Assembly (NCBI GenBank): GCA_965247705.1
Contig: CBDFHV010000059.1
Location: forward strand, 1 to 64,000
Direction of reading: 5' to 3'
Length of the DNA: 64,000 nucleotides
Source: CBDFHV01 sp965247705
GTDB taxonomy: Bacteria > Pseudomonadota > Alphaproteobacteria > Rhodospirillales > CAMCUA01
Position numbers and translations under genes: made by a program. Position 1 is the stretch's first letter. Every line of letters begins with the position of its first letter. Shown here in pieces: positions 16,985 to 25,648 of this stretch. The notes beneath the pieces were generated by a model. That model saw only the letters and a list, made by a program, of their open reading frames with translations, had not been told where the DNA came from and did not search any database.

Positions 16985-17162
16985 CTCGCATTCCCTGGAT
17001 GGCCGAGTTGGCGGCACCGCTCGACCTGTTTCGTCGCATCCTGGAGATGATCAACGACCTCAGACCGGCACCGCCCGATCGCTCATCCACACACTTTGGT
17101 TATTAGAGGCATGGCGCCTTTCCGCCCCGCTAAGGTGGATTTGGGCGGCGACCACGAAAGCG

Positions 17163-17522
17163 TCATTTCGCCGGCGGCGCCGCCTCCAAGGCTTCAACGA
17201 CGGTCAACGCGCACGCCTCCGCGACCGCGGAGCGGTATCTTTCGCTCACGTTGGCGACCCAGCCGGCCTCGACGACAAACTTGTCGCGCGCCCAGGAACT
17301 CGCCTCCTTCAGGCGCGCGATCTGTTCCGGCTGCAGGTCCGCCTTGGCAACGCAGAGTGGCGCAAATGCCAAGACGATAGCCGACTCGGCGCCTGCCGAG
17401 GCCATCTGTCCGGCCGTCCCGCCCGTCACCCAGCCACCCCAGACGAAACCGACGATCATTGCGGCGATCACGCCGCCGATCGCGCCCCATATCGCGGGTT
17501 TTACCGATGCTGGTACCTTCAT
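17163..17522 (-). CDS. Small membrane protein of unknown function
   Basis: A 119-residue protein with one glycine-rich hydrophobic segment (WGAIGGVIAAMIVGFVWGGW, about residues 9-28). A soluble helical domain follows, including FAPLCVAKADLQ, with a Cys conserved in look-alike proteins I have seen. The C-terminus ends in a short Ala-rich tail. It may be anchored in the inner membrane. The start at 17522 directly precedes the membrane helix. The IS1595 element lies 20 bp upstream of this start, so its promoter may have been displaced. Confidence 0.65.
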   Translation of the reverse strand: MKVPASVKPAIWGAIGGVIAAMIVGFVWGGWVTGGTAGQMASAGAESAIVLAFAPLCVAKADLQPEQIARLKEASSWARDKFVVEAGWVANVSERYRSAVAEACALTVVEALEAAPPAK

Positions 17523-17542
17523 TGCGAGTCCTCCCAATTCTA

Positions 17543-18629
17543 ATTAACGTCCCTATCCGGTTAAAGCAGGTAGCGCACCCTGCGGTTGAAGACTGTCGAC
17601 CAGCTCCTTGTAGGTGATGGTGGGTTGGTCCATGGCGCGGCGGAGGACGAAGTCGGCCAGATCGGTGATGCGTGTGCGGCGGTTGAAGCGGTAGCTCCAT
17701 TCCCGGGCATAGCGCGGCAGGTGCTTGGCGCCGACACCGTGATAGGTGCCGTTGAGCCAGGTCTTCACGTTGGAAAACAGGACATGGACGACCGGCATCA
17801 AGCGCTCGGCATTCTTGCCTTCGCCTTGCACGACGGGGTGGTGGCGATAGGTGTCGCGGAGTCCGGCGTACCCCTTGAAGGCGTCGCTGGCGAGGCGGCT
17901 TCCGGGCCTGACCGAAGCGCGCACGAAGCCGCCCAGCTCGCGGGCGGTGGCCGCCGGGAGGATGGCGAGCCGCGCCCGGCCGGCGACGAAGCCGCTTCCC
18001 TTGATGCCCTTGCCCGGCCCGACCGGCCGCTTCTCGACGGCCATCACCAACAGGCTCTTGTTCGGGTTGGAAAGGCCCCGGCCCCGGCTCTCCGGCTTGC
18101 CGCGCCCGCCATAATAACTCTCGTCGACCTCGACCAAGCCCTCGAGCGGAAATTCCGAGCGCTCCGTCAGGGCATGACGCAGCTTATGAGCCATCAGCCA
18201 CGCTGTCTCGTAGCGCAGATCCAACTCGCGGGACAGCAAAAGGGCCGAGACCCCACGCTTGTCGCGCGCCATCCACCACGCCGCCAGGAACCATTTGCGG
18301 AGCGGCGTGCGGGTGCGGTGGAAGATCGTCCCCGCCGTCACCGATTCCTGATGACCGCAACGGGCGCATTCGAAGATCCTGGGCCGCGCCGTCATTCGGT
18401 AGCTCCGCCGTTCGCCGCAGCGGGCACAGACATAGCCCTGCGGCCAGCGCAGCCGGGCCAGCGCCTCGATGCAGGCCGCTTCCGATCCGTGCCGTTCTTG
18501 AAACGCCAACATCCTGCCCATCGCACCGCCCTCCAAAAGCCCGAGACAATGCGATCAGCCTACATCCTCTACGTGAACATAACAAGAACATTTGGGCCGA
18601 TCCTGTTTTAACCGGATAGGGACGTTAAT
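17543..18629 (-). mobile_element. IS1595-family insertion sequence, about 1087 bp
   Basis: A single intact transposase gene lies between 23-bp perfect terminal inverted repeats (17543-17565 and 18607-18629, beginning ATTAACGTCCC). The match extends to 28 bp with one mismatch. The flanks are AT-rich, as usual for IS1595 targets, but no clear 8-bp duplication was found, so the insertion may be old or may have involved a rearrangement. Confidence 0.85.
17553..18521 (-). CDS. IS1595-family transposase
   Basis: A 322-residue transposase. The N-terminal zinc ribbon has CARCGERRSYRM and ECARCGHQ. A helix-turn-helix-like region follows, then the ISXO2-type DDE domain with VEVDESYYGGRGK, SDAFKGYAGL and NVKTWLNGTYHGVGAKHL. 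The ATG at 18521 has a GGAGG site. The stop codon lies inside the terminal repeat at 17553-17555. No internal stops or frameshifts are seen, so it may be active. Confidence 0.9.
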   Translation of the reverse strand: MGRMLAFQERHGSEAACIEALARLRWPQGYVCARCGERRSYRMTARPRIFECARCGHQESVTAGTIFHRTRTPLRKWFLAAWWMARDKRGVSALLLSRELDLRYETAWLMAHKLRHALTERSEFPLEGLVEVDESYYGGRGKPESRGRGLSNPNKSLLVMAVEKRPVGPGKGIKGSGFVAGRARLAILPAATARELGGFVRASVRPGSRLASDAFKGYAGLRDTYRHHPVVQGEGKNAERLMPVVHVLFSNVKTWLNGTYHGVGAKHLPRYAREWSYRFNRRTRITDLADFVLRRAMDQPTITYKELVDSLQPQGALPALTG

Positions 18630-18834
18630 GATTAAACCGATATCTCCCAGATGGCGAATTATCCGTCCCATATCGCACTCAGGATAGTCTGAACGGCTGA
18701 CATAGTGAAGGTCGGGAGCCGTCTCTGGTTCCAAGGCACCCCTTTGGGCTGCTCCTGGAGTCATCGATATCCCAGCCAGCGAAATCAGTGAGGCCGCGTC
18801 ACCGAGTTCACGGAAACCGAGCCATCGGTCCGAT

Positions 18835-18906
18835 TCAAACCGCCAGGACGCAGGTGACCAGGGAGATCAGGATCAGGGCGAAGCACAGGATGATCATGTG
18901 GGGCAT
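18835..18906 (-). CDS. Possible 23-residue membrane peptide downstream of pgeF
   Basis: A 23-codon ORF (MPHMIILCFALILISLVTC, then VLAV and a stop) starts 12 bases after the pgeF stop. It is almost wholly hydrophobic, enough for one membrane span, and is too short for ordinary gene finding. No strong ribosome binding site precedes it, so expression would depend on coupling to pgeF. It is listed as a candidate only. Confidence 0.35.
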   Translation of the reverse strand: MPHMIILCFALILISLVTCVLAV

Positions 18907-18918
18907 GGCGGGTGTCGG

Positions 18919-19701
18919 CTATCCAGTGTGCGCCGCCGCGAGGGCGATGGCCGACAGGCCACGGCCATAGTCCTTCTCGCCGCGAAGGGTGTTGCGCCGG
19001 TAGCTGAAGAACAAGTCCTCCTCGGCGCACGTATCCCGGTCGACGCGGGAAACGGCGGCCAGGTCGAGAGTCCGCAGCCGCGCCGCCACGTAACCCGGCA
19101 GGTCGAAGCGGAAATGGTCGGCCCGGTCCGAGGCAACGAAATAGCGTTCGTTGTCCGCCGCGGCGGCCACGAACCGCTCCTTGTATTCGGGACCGACCTC
19201 GTAGGAGCTCTGGTGGATGCAGGGGCCCGTCACGGCCACGATCCCCGAGCGGTTGGCGCCCAGGGCTTCCATGGCGCGGACGGTGGCCTCCAGCACGCCG
19301 TTCATCGCCCCCTTCCATCCGGCGTGGGCCGCTCCCACCACGCGCCCGTCCCCATCGGCGAACAGAATGGGCACGCAGTCGGCGGTGAGGATTCCCAAGG
19401 CGATGCCCGGCCGGTCCGTCACCAGGCCGTCCACCCGGGGCGCGTCCTGCCCGCCCGGCCACGGCGCCTCCACGGTGCGGACCGCCGCCGAATGGACCTG
19501 ATAGGCGGTGGTCAGGCGTTCGGCATCCAGATCGAGCCGCGCCGCCGCCCGTCGCCGATTTTCCGACACCCGGGCGGTGTCGTCGCCGGAACCCAGCCCG
19601 CAGTTGAGGGAGGCGTATATTCCCTCGCTGCAGCCGCCACGGCGGGTGAAGAAGCCGTGGCGAACGCCGGGCAGGTCGGCGAGAAGTTCGTCGGTGAGCA
19701 T
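18919..19701 (-). CDS. pgeF: Peptidoglycan editing factor PgeF (laccase-domain, YfiH family)
   Basis: A 260-residue DUF152/YfiH protein. Family members remove misincorporated residues from muropeptide precursors and also act as purine nucleoside phosphorylases in other contexts. Zinc-binding and active-site motifs are present: TAYQVHSAAV, TADCVPILFAD, AAHAGWKGAMNG and VTGPCIHQSSYEVG. It is last in hldD-lgt-midA-pgeF, with 43 bp to midA. The lgt-midA-pgeF order is common in alphaproteobacteria. Confidence 0.9.
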   Translation of the reverse strand: MLTDELLADLPGVRHGFFTRRGGCSEGIYASLNCGLGSGDDTARVSENRRRAAARLDLDAERLTTAYQVHSAAVRTVEAPWPGGQDAPRVDGLVTDRPGIALGILTADCVPILFADGDGRVVGAAHAGWKGAMNGVLEATVRAMEALGANRSGIVAVTGPCIHQSSYEVGPEYKERFVAAAADNERYFVASDRADHFRFDLPGYVAARLRTLDLAAVSRVDRDTCAEEDLFFSYRRNTLRGEKDYGRGLSAIALAAAHTG

Positions 19702-19744
19702 GGCGCCGATTATCGGAGGGAAAGGGGGCGGCTGCCAAGGCCGC

Positions 19745-20851
19745 TTAGGCCTGTTCGGCTCCTACGAAGCCGGGGGGCGGTTTCAGACCCGGCGCCGTCA
19801 GGGCGAGCGCCTTGAACAGACCGCCCATGCCGCCCGGAGACGTGAGGCGGTGCAGGGCGGCGCGGATGTCCTGGTTCTGGCGGGGGGTGGCCGTGGCCAT
19901 CAGTTTCTTGGCTCGGGCTTTGATGCCGAGCGCGCTCAGGAACGGGCCCAGGGGTACGGGCCCGTGAACGTCGGCACCCCGCGCGGCCGCCGTCTCGGCA
20001 AGTCCAAGGAAATCCACGTGGGCGGTCAAGTCGGCCTCGCCCGGAGTCTCCAATACCGGGTGGTATCGATGCTGCCGCACGGCTTGCAAGGTATCGCCCG
20101 CCGCCCGGTGGCTGTGACCGTAGTCCACGATCAGGGCCGCGCCCCCATCGCGGTGCGATCGATCGGCAATGGCGGCGGCAAGCGCCGTCCCGGCGGCGCC
20201 GACCTCGACGATGCCGCCCGGCGGCACGTCACCTAGCTCGGGTGGCAAGCCCATGTCACCGGCGGCAATGGGCCCGAGGACGAAGGCGAACCGGTCGCCC
20301 TCTTCCACGGCGACCTGGCGCTCCCGCCAGCCATGTTCCGTGCGTTGGAACTGTTGGATGGGCAGGGCATCGAAGAACTCGTTGGCGATCAGGATCAGCG
20401 GCCCGTCGGGGACGGAAGCGAGTCCGTCGTGCCACGTGGGCGCGGCCTCCGCCAGGACCTTCTCCTGGCGCCGCCGCAGGACCGGCGAGGCTTCCACCAG
20501 ATGGAGGCGAACCGCATCATGGAATTCGGGCACCCGGGACGCGGCCCGCAACGCGTCTCCCATCAGGGTCCCGCGGCCCGGGCCCAGTTCCACCATCAGG
20601 ACCGGGTCGGGGCCGCCCATGGACCGCCAAACGACCACCGCCCACAGGCCGATCAGCTCGCCGAACATCTGGCTGATTTCCGGGGCCGTGGTGAAATCCC
20701 CGTCGCCTCCCAACGGATCCCGCGTCACATAGTAGCCCCACCGGGGGTGGGCCAGGCAATCGGCCATGAACTGGGCCACGGTCAGGGGCCCTTCGCGGGC
20801 GATGCGGTGCTTGAGATGTTCGCTCAGGGAGCCGGCGGGCGCCAACCTCAT
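19745..20851 (-). CDS. SAM-dependent methyltransferase of the MidA/NDUFAF7 family
   Basis: A 368-residue class I methyltransferase of the DUF185 family, with PRWGYYVTRDPLGGDGDF, APEISQMFGELIGLW, the cofactor loop VELGPGRGTL and ANEFFDALPIQQF. The mitochondrial relative NDUFAF7 methylates an arginine of a complex I subunit. A role in respiratory-complex assembly is a family inference. The start ATG at 20851 overlaps the lgt stop (ATGA). Confidence 0.88.
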   Translation of the reverse strand: MRLAPAGSLSEHLKHRIAREGPLTVAQFMADCLAHPRWGYYVTRDPLGGDGDFTTAPEISQMFGELIGLWAVVVWRSMGGPDPVLMVELGPGRGTLMGDALRAASRVPEFHDAVRLHLVEASPVLRRRQEKVLAEAAPTWHDGLASVPDGPLILIANEFFDALPIQQFQRTEHGWRERQVAVEEGDRFAFVLGPIAAGDMGLPPELGDVPPGGIVEVGAAGTALAAAIADRSHRDGGAALIVDYGHSHRAAGDTLQAVRQHRYHPVLETPGEADLTAHVDFLGLAETAAARGADVHGPVPLGPFLSALGIKARAKKLMATATPRQNQDIRAALHRLTSPGGMGGLFKALALTAPGLKPPPGFVGAEQA

Positions 20852-21651
20852 GGGTCGCGCGTTCGGCGCAGGGCCATACCGATGAGCACCAGTCCGGCCG
20901 CCAGCATGGGCAGCGACAGCCACTGGCCCATGGTGGTGCCGCCGGTCAGAAAACCGATGTGGGCGTCGGGCTGGCGAAACAGCTCGACGGTGGCCCGGGC
21001 CAGGGAATAGCCAATCAGGAAGACGCCCGTCAAAAGGCCGGGTCGCCTGACGATTTCCTCCCGGCGCGCCATCAGGGAAAGAACGACGAACAGCAGCAGG
21101 CCTTCGAGCAGGGCTTCGTATATCTGGCTGGGGTGGCGCGGCTCCGGCCCGCCGCCCGGAAATATGACGCCCCAGGGGGCGTCGGTCACCCGACCGAACA
21201 GTTCGGCATTGATGAAGTTGGCCAGGCGCCCGAGGAACAGGCCGATGGGCGCCACGCCGGACAGAAGGTCGGCGAAATGCAGCGCCCGGATGCCCCGCAT
21301 TCGGACAAACAGAAGGCCCGCCGCGACGACGCCCAAGAACCCGCCGTGAAAGGACATCCCGCCCTGCCAGACATAGAGGATGGCCATGGGATTGGCGGCG
21401 AAATAGGTGGGATTGTAGAACAGCACGTAGCCAATTCGCCCGCCGAGGATCACGCCCAAGGTCGCCCAGACCAGAAAGTCGTCCACATCCCGCGCCTCGA
21501 TGGCGTAGGGGGATCGGCGGGCCCGGGACAGCATCAGTCGCCAGCCGATCACCAGTCCGCCGATATAGGCCAGCGCATACCAGCGGATGGCGAAGGGGCC
21601 GATCTGGATCAGAATCGGATCGAAGGCTGGAAAGGCGATGGCGAAGGTCAT
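20848..21651 (-). CDS. lgt: Prolipoprotein diacylglyceryl transferase
   Basis: An inner-membrane enzyme that moves diacylglycerol from phosphatidylglycerol to the lipobox cysteine, the first step of lipoprotein maturation. The 267-residue protein is highly hydrophobic with several membrane helices. It carries the signature GRLANFINAELFG, GGMSFHGGFLG (catalytic His region) and RHPSQIYEALLEG. It lies 12 bp after hldD and overlaps the methyltransferase gene by four bases. Substrates encoded in this window include the lipoproteins at 16094 and 58678. Confidence 0.95.
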   Translation of the reverse strand: MTFAIAFPAFDPILIQIGPFAIRWYALAYIGGLVIGWRLMLSRARRSPYAIEARDVDDFLVWATLGVILGGRIGYVLFYNPTYFAANPMAILYVWQGGMSFHGGFLGVVAAGLLFVRMRGIRALHFADLLSGVAPIGLFLGRLANFINAELFGRVTDAPWGVIFPGGGPEPRHPSQIYEALLEGLLLFVVLSLMARREEIVRRPGLLTGVFLIGYSLARATVELFRQPDAHIGFLTGGTTMGQWLSLPMLAAGLVLIGMALRRTRDP

Positions 21652-21663
21652 GGGGCGGGGAAC

Positions 21664-22644
21664 TCAGCGATAGGGGTCCGCTGTGTCCAGGTAGTCCCGC
21701 ACATAGCGGAAGACGCCTTCCTCCAGGTCCGTCCAGTCGTCGAACAGGCTGGAGACGCGGCTCGTCTCCGCCTGGGTGAAGTACTGGTAGTGGTCCCTGA
21801 GCTCCTCCGGCATGGGCCCATACTCGACCCGCGGTTCCCGGTCGAGGGCCCTGAACACGGCACTGGCCAGGTCGGCGAAGCTGCGGGCCCGCCCGGTGCC
21901 GCAATTGAACAGACCGCAAACCTGGGGTTGGTCCAGAAGGGCCAGGACCACGGCCACGCAGTCGCCGACCCAGACGAAATCCCGTAGTTGACCGCCGTCC
22001 GCGTAGTCCGGGTTGTGGGATTGAAACAGGCGTACCACGCGGCCCGCTCGGGCGTCGGGAAACATATGGGCGATGACGCTTTTCTGGCCTCCCTTATGGT
22101 ACTCGTTGGGGCCATAGACGTTGAAGAATTTCAGGCCTGCCCATTGGGGCGGCGCCGGATCGCCCCGGGCGATAAAACGGGCGACCCGCCGGTCGAACAG
22201 ATGCTTGCTCCAAGCATAAGGATTGCGGGGCCGCAGCCGGGCCAGGGCGGCAACCGTCCCGTCATCGTCGAATCCCTGCCCGCCGTCCCCGTAGGTGGCG
22301 GCCGAGGACGCGTAGAGGAAGCGTACTCGATTCGCCGCGCACCAAGTCCACAGGTCCAAGGACAGTCTGAAGTTCGAGCGGACGATCAGGTCCGCGTTGG
22401 TTTCCGTGGTGGTTGAGACGGCGCCCAGGTGGACGATCGCCTCCACCTTGCCGGCGGTCGACTCCAGGAAGGGCAGGAGATCGGTCGGCGAAATGAGGTC
22501 GGCGAGGTCGCGCTTGGCGATGTTGCGCCATTTGTCGCCGTCGCCGAGGGTATCGCAGACCACGATGTCGCCCCCGTCCCGGGCTTCGAGCCCGGCAACG
22601 ATGTTGGAGCCGATAAACCCGGCGCCACCGGTGACGATGAACAT
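21664..22644 (-). CDS. hldD: ADP-L-glycero-D-manno-heptose 6-epimerase
   Basis: Makes ADP-L-glycero-beta-D-manno-heptose for the lipopolysaccharide inner core. The 326-residue extended short-chain dehydrogenase has the NADP-binding FIVTGGAGFIGSN at the N-terminus, catalytic YAWSK (YxxxK), and FFNVYGPNEYHKGGQ, typical of HldD rather than other epimerases. The start at 22644 places the Rossmann motif at residue 4. Its upstream region holds a 9-bp tandem repeat (22687-22749). Confidence 0.92.
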   Translation of the reverse strand: MFIVTGGAGFIGSNIVAGLEARDGGDIVVCDTLGDGDKWRNIAKRDLADLISPTDLLPFLESTAGKVEAIVHLGAVSTTTETNADLIVRSNFRLSLDLWTWCAANRVRFLYASSAATYGDGGQGFDDDGTVAALARLRPRNPYAWSKHLFDRRVARFIARGDPAPPQWAGLKFFNVYGPNEYHKGGQKSVIAHMFPDARAGRVVRLFQSHNPDYADGGQLRDFVWVGDCVAVVLALLDQPQVCGLFNCGTGRARSFADLASAVFRALDREPRVEYGPMPEELRDHYQYFTQAETSRVSSLFDDWTDLEEGVFRYVRDYLDTADPYR

Positions 22645-22686
22645 GCCGCTCCTCCGCGCTGCGTCCTTATAGGTACGCCGCCCCAG

Positions 22687-22749
22687 GTGGGCAAGGCGGG
22701 CAAGGCGGGCAAGGCGGGCAAGGCGGGCAAGGCGGGCAAGGCGGGCAAG
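22687..22749. repeat. 9-bp tandem repeat, seven copies
   Basis: One variant unit GTGGGCAAG is followed by six identical units GCGGGCAAG. The array fills much of the 154-bp space between the divergent hldD and ubiK starts. In one plus-strand frame it would read Gly-Lys-Ala repeats, but no gene spans it. Copy number is likely to vary by slipped-strand replication. Confidence 0.9.
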
Positions 22750-22798
22750 GTGGTGGGCCGGTTGCGCCAACGGGTTGCGGCGCTCATACTCCGCCACC

Positions 22799-23101
22799 GT
22801 GCAAAGTCGCAGTCGAATCCTCGAAGATCTGGCCCGGGTGGCCGGTGGCGCGGCGACCACCGTCCTCGGCATGCGCCAGGAGTTGGAGACCCTGCTCAAG
22901 CAGCGGGTCGAACGGGCATTGGCGCGCATGGACCTGGTCACCCGTGAGGAGTTCGACGCCGTTCGCGACATGGCGGTCAAGGCCCGGATGGAACAGGATC
23001 GCCTGGAAAAACGCCTACGGGCGCTGGAGCGGCCGTCGGGCGCCCGACATACCGCCGGTCGGGGCCGCGGCAAGGCCGGGACCGCCAAAACCGGGAAATA
23101 A
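22799..23101 (+). CDS. ubiK: Accessory factor UbiK family protein (BMFP domain)
   Basis: A 100-residue helical protein. The N-terminal RILEDLARVAGGAATTVLGM and the central coiled coil LVTREEFDAVRDMAVKAR are typical of UbiK/YqiC proteins, which bind UbiJ and help ubiquinone synthesis in aerobic proteobacteria. A basic Gly/Lys tail ends the protein. The GTG at 22799 gives the standard N-terminus; a TTG at 22775 would add eight residues. Confidence 0.85.
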   Translation: MQSRSRILEDLARVAGGAATTVLGMRQELETLLKQRVERALARMDLVTREEFDAVRDMAVKARMEQDRLEKRLRALERPSGARHTAGRGRGKAGTAKTGK

Positions 23102-23312
23102 CCCACCCCGTCCGGTCGGACTGCGCGAATTGCGGTCCCGGTACGGCCTGTGTGCATTCTTCTCTTGCTTCACCAAATTCTATTTGGCAGGCTACCCCTG
23201 GTATGGAGGGGGAAGCAAAACCGCAATATTTCGTCTAACCGACAATATGTTGTGGTATTCCAGGCTTTCACCCCCTGTTCAATCGTCTGGTGCTCCACGG
23301 GAGGATCCAGCC

Positions 23313-23816
23313 ATGGTCGCCAACCTTCTCCAAAGCGCCGAATCGATCGGCAAGCCTCTCGACATCGTCGAGAGAATCGCCGCCGCGAACGACTGGATAT
23401 TCGACCGCCGCAACGACGAAGAGATGGCGGTCCAGGTGCCGGGCCGCTGGTGCGACTACAGCCTATTTTTCGCCTGGAACGAGGAAGCCCGGGCGATGCA
23501 CTTCACCTGTGCCTTCGACATGCGCATCCCGGAGGATCGGCGCCGGTCCGTTCACGAGCTTCTGGCCAGGGTCAATGAAAAGCTGTGGCTGGGGCATTTC
23601 GGGATGTGGGACGAGGACGGCATGCCCCTGTTCCGGCACGCCTTGCCCCTGAGGGGCATGGCAGGACCGACCACGGAGCAGATGGAGGATATCGTGGATA
23701 CGGCGCTGATGGAGTGCGAACGGTTCTACCCCGCATTCCAGTACGTGATCTGGGGCGGCCGCACCCCGATCGACGCCATGAGCCTGTCGATGATCGAAAC
23801 CGTGGGAGAGGCGTAA
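23313..23816 (+). CDS. YbjN domain-containing protein
   Basis: A 167-residue protein of the YbjN family, which has a fold related to type III secretion chaperones. Visible features are DIVERIAAANDWIFDRRNDEE, CDYSLFFAWNEEARAMHF and the central VNEKLWLGHFGMWDEDG. The function is unknown. A GGGAGG site precedes the ATG. It sits just upstream of proC, a common neighbourhood in alphaproteobacteria. The 211-bp space before it is AT-richer and contains a small dyad (CCAAAT/ATTTGG, 23173-23187). Confidence 0.85.
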   Translation: MVANLLQSAESIGKPLDIVERIAAANDWIFDRRNDEEMAVQVPGRWCDYSLFFAWNEEARAMHFTCAFDMRIPEDRRRSVHELLARVNEKLWLGHFGMWDEDGMPLFRHALPLRGMAGPTTEQMEDIVDTALMECERFYPAFQYVIWGGRTPIDAMSLSMIETVGEA

Positions 23817-23821
23817 TTTCG

Positions 23822-24637
23822 ATGGCCATTGACCTGATCCTCGTCGGCTGCGGCAAAATGGGCAGCGCCATGCTTGCCGGCTGGCTCGACCGGGGCATGG
23901 AACGGGCGAGTGTCGCCGTTGTCGAGCCCAACGGGGAACAGGCCCAGGCGCTTCGCGACAGCCATGGGGTTGCCGTGGTTGGCGATCCGACCGATCTGCC
24001 GGGGGACGCCGAGCCCTCGGTGGTCCTGTTCGCGGTCAAGCCGCAAGTGATGGATTCCGTCGTGACCGCCTATGGCAAGTTCGTGAATCCGGCCACCGTG
24101 TTCTTGTCCATCGCCGCCGGCAAGACCATCGCCGCCTACGAGGCGGGCCTCGGCGGCGATGCCGCGGTGGTCCGCGCCATGCCCAACACGCCGGCCGCGG
24201 TGCAGCGGGGGATCACGGTGGCCTGCCCCAACGGGCGCGTGAGAGACGAGCAAGTGAAGCGTTGTCACGACCTTCTGGAGGCCGTGGGCGAAGTGGGTTG
24301 GTTGGATGACGAGGGACTTATGGACGCGGTCACCGCCGTGTCGGGGAGCGGACCCGCCTACATCTTCCTGCTTGCCGAATGCATGGCCAGCGCCGGGGTC
24401 GCGGCCGGCCTTCCGGAGGACCTGGCGACGCGCCTGGCGCGGGCCACGGTATCCGGGTCGGGCGAGTTGTTGCGGCGCTCGACCGAGCCTGCGGCGGTCC
24501 TGCGCCAAAACGTGACCAGTCCCGGCGGCACGACCGCCGCCGCCCTGGAAGTCCTGATGGGCGACAATGGTTTGCCACACCTGATGACCGAAGCCGTGGC
24601 GGCGGCAACCCGGCGGGGCCGCGAACTCGCCGGATAG
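23822..24637 (+). CDS. proC: Pyrroline-5-carboxylate reductase
   Basis: The last step of proline synthesis: NAD(P)H-dependent reduction of pyrroline-5-carboxylate. The 271-residue protein has ILVGCGKMGSAMLAGW (Rossmann motif), FAVKPQVM, VRAMPNTPAAVQRGIT, AVSGSGPAYIF and the P5CR signature LRQNVTSPGGTTAAAL. The ATG at 23822 follows the YbjN gene by five bases. It converges with the sigma factor gene, with only 21 bp between. Confidence 0.95.
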   Translation: MAIDLILVGCGKMGSAMLAGWLDRGMERASVAVVEPNGEQAQALRDSHGVAVVGDPTDLPGDAEPSVVLFAVKPQVMDSVVTAYGKFVNPATVFLSIAAGKTIAAYEAGLGGDAAVVRAMPNTPAAVQRGITVACPNGRVRDEQVKRCHDLLEAVGEVGWLDDEGLMDAVTAVSGSGPAYIFLLAECMASAGVAAGLPEDLATRLARATVSGSGELLRRSTEPAAVLRQNVTSPGGTTAAALEVLMGDNGLPHLMTEAVAAATRRGRELAG

Positions 24638-24658
24638 CCGGTGGCTTGACTTAGACCA

Positions 24659-25531
24659 CTAGGACCACAGGTGCTCGCGCAGCGCCGGTTGCAGCACCTC
24701 GCGCAACTTGTCCATCGCCGCCCGTTCCAGTTGCCGGACCCGATCCTTCGACAGGCCGATCTCGCGGCCGATGGAATCGAACGTATGTTTGGCCTCGGCG
24801 AGATAGCGGCGCTGAATGATCAGGCGCTCCCGGGGCGGCAGTTTACCCAGGGCCAGGGTCACGATCTCGGTGAAGAACCGGCGCTCGCTGGCCTCGGCGA
24901 CGTCTTCCTCGGGCGTCGGGGCGGGACTCGGAATGCTTTCCAACAGGCTGCGTGGGCCGCTTCCCGCGGGCCCCGCGGACACGAGCGTTCGATCCAGGGA
25001 TTGGTCGCCGCCGCCGGCCATGCGGCGGGCCAGGGAGCGGACTTCGCTGGCGGTGGTGTCGAACCGCTTCGCCAGCTTGCCGATGAGGTCGTCGCTCAGC
25101 CCCTCGGCCCCATCCAGAAACTCGGCCGTCATCCGCCGCAGACGTAGAAACAGCGCTTTCTGGGCATTGGTCGTGCCGACGCGGACCACGGACCAGGAGC
25201 GCACCACATGGTCCTGGATCGATGCCCTGATCCACCACGCCGCGTAAGTCGACAGACGCACGCCCTTTTCCGGGTTGAATTTTTGCACCGCATGAATGAG
25301 GCCGAGCGTTCCCTGCTGGATCAGGTCGCTCATGGGCAATCCCGATCCGCGATAGCCGCGCGCCACCTTAATGACGACTCGCATGTGGCTGAGAATCAGG
25401 CGCCCCGCCGCCTCGAAGTCGCCGGCACCCGCCTTGCGCGCCAGACGCAACTCCTCGTCCCGTTTCAGGAACGGCTGTCGGGCCGCAATTCTGACAAGTC
25501 GGGTTGCGGGGTTGGTGAGATCGCGTCCCAT
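24659..25531 (-). CDS. rpoH: RNA polymerase sigma factor, RpoH (sigma-32) type
   Basis: A 290-residue group 3 sigma factor for heat-shock promoters. Region 2 is strongly conserved: DLIQQGTLGLIHAVQKFNPE, then LSTYAAWWIRASIQDHVVRS. The RpoH-specific box after region 2.4 is QKALFLRLRR. Region 4 ends with TFDSIGREIGLSKDRVRQLE. The ATG at 25531 gives the usual length; the in-frame upstream start adds a basic extension of 22 residues. Alphaproteobacteria often have more than one RpoH, so this may not be the only copy. Confidence 0.88.
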   Translation of the reverse strand: MGRDLTNPATRLVRIAARQPFLKRDEELRLARKAGAGDFEAAGRLILSHMRVVIKVARGYRGSGLPMSDLIQQGTLGLIHAVQKFNPEKGVRLSTYAAWWIRASIQDHVVRSWSVVRVGTTNAQKALFLRLRRMTAEFLDGAEGLSDDLIGKLAKRFDTTASEVRSLARRMAGGGDQSLDRTLVSAGPAGSGPRSLLESIPSPAPTPEEDVAEASERRFFTEIVTLALGKLPPRERLIIQRRYLAEAKHTFDSIGREIGLSKDRVRQLERAAMDKLREVLQPALREHLWS

Positions 25532-25648
25532 GCTCGTCCGTCGCCGGTTACGAATTCCGTGTCGCGGTGGGGGCTTGCGTCCCCGGTTCCGCTCCACTGG
25601 GGCGTTGTAGTATAGTTCGTTCTCCCGTTGAAGGCCCGAGGAAACGTC

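Noticed and set aside
17543..18629. 8-bp target duplication of the IS1595 element
   Set aside because: Flanking bases were compared at several possible end positions and no 8-bp direct repeat was found.
22687..22749. Possible CRISPR array
   Set aside because: The repeat is a 9-bp unit in direct tandem with no spacers, and there are no cas genes in the window.
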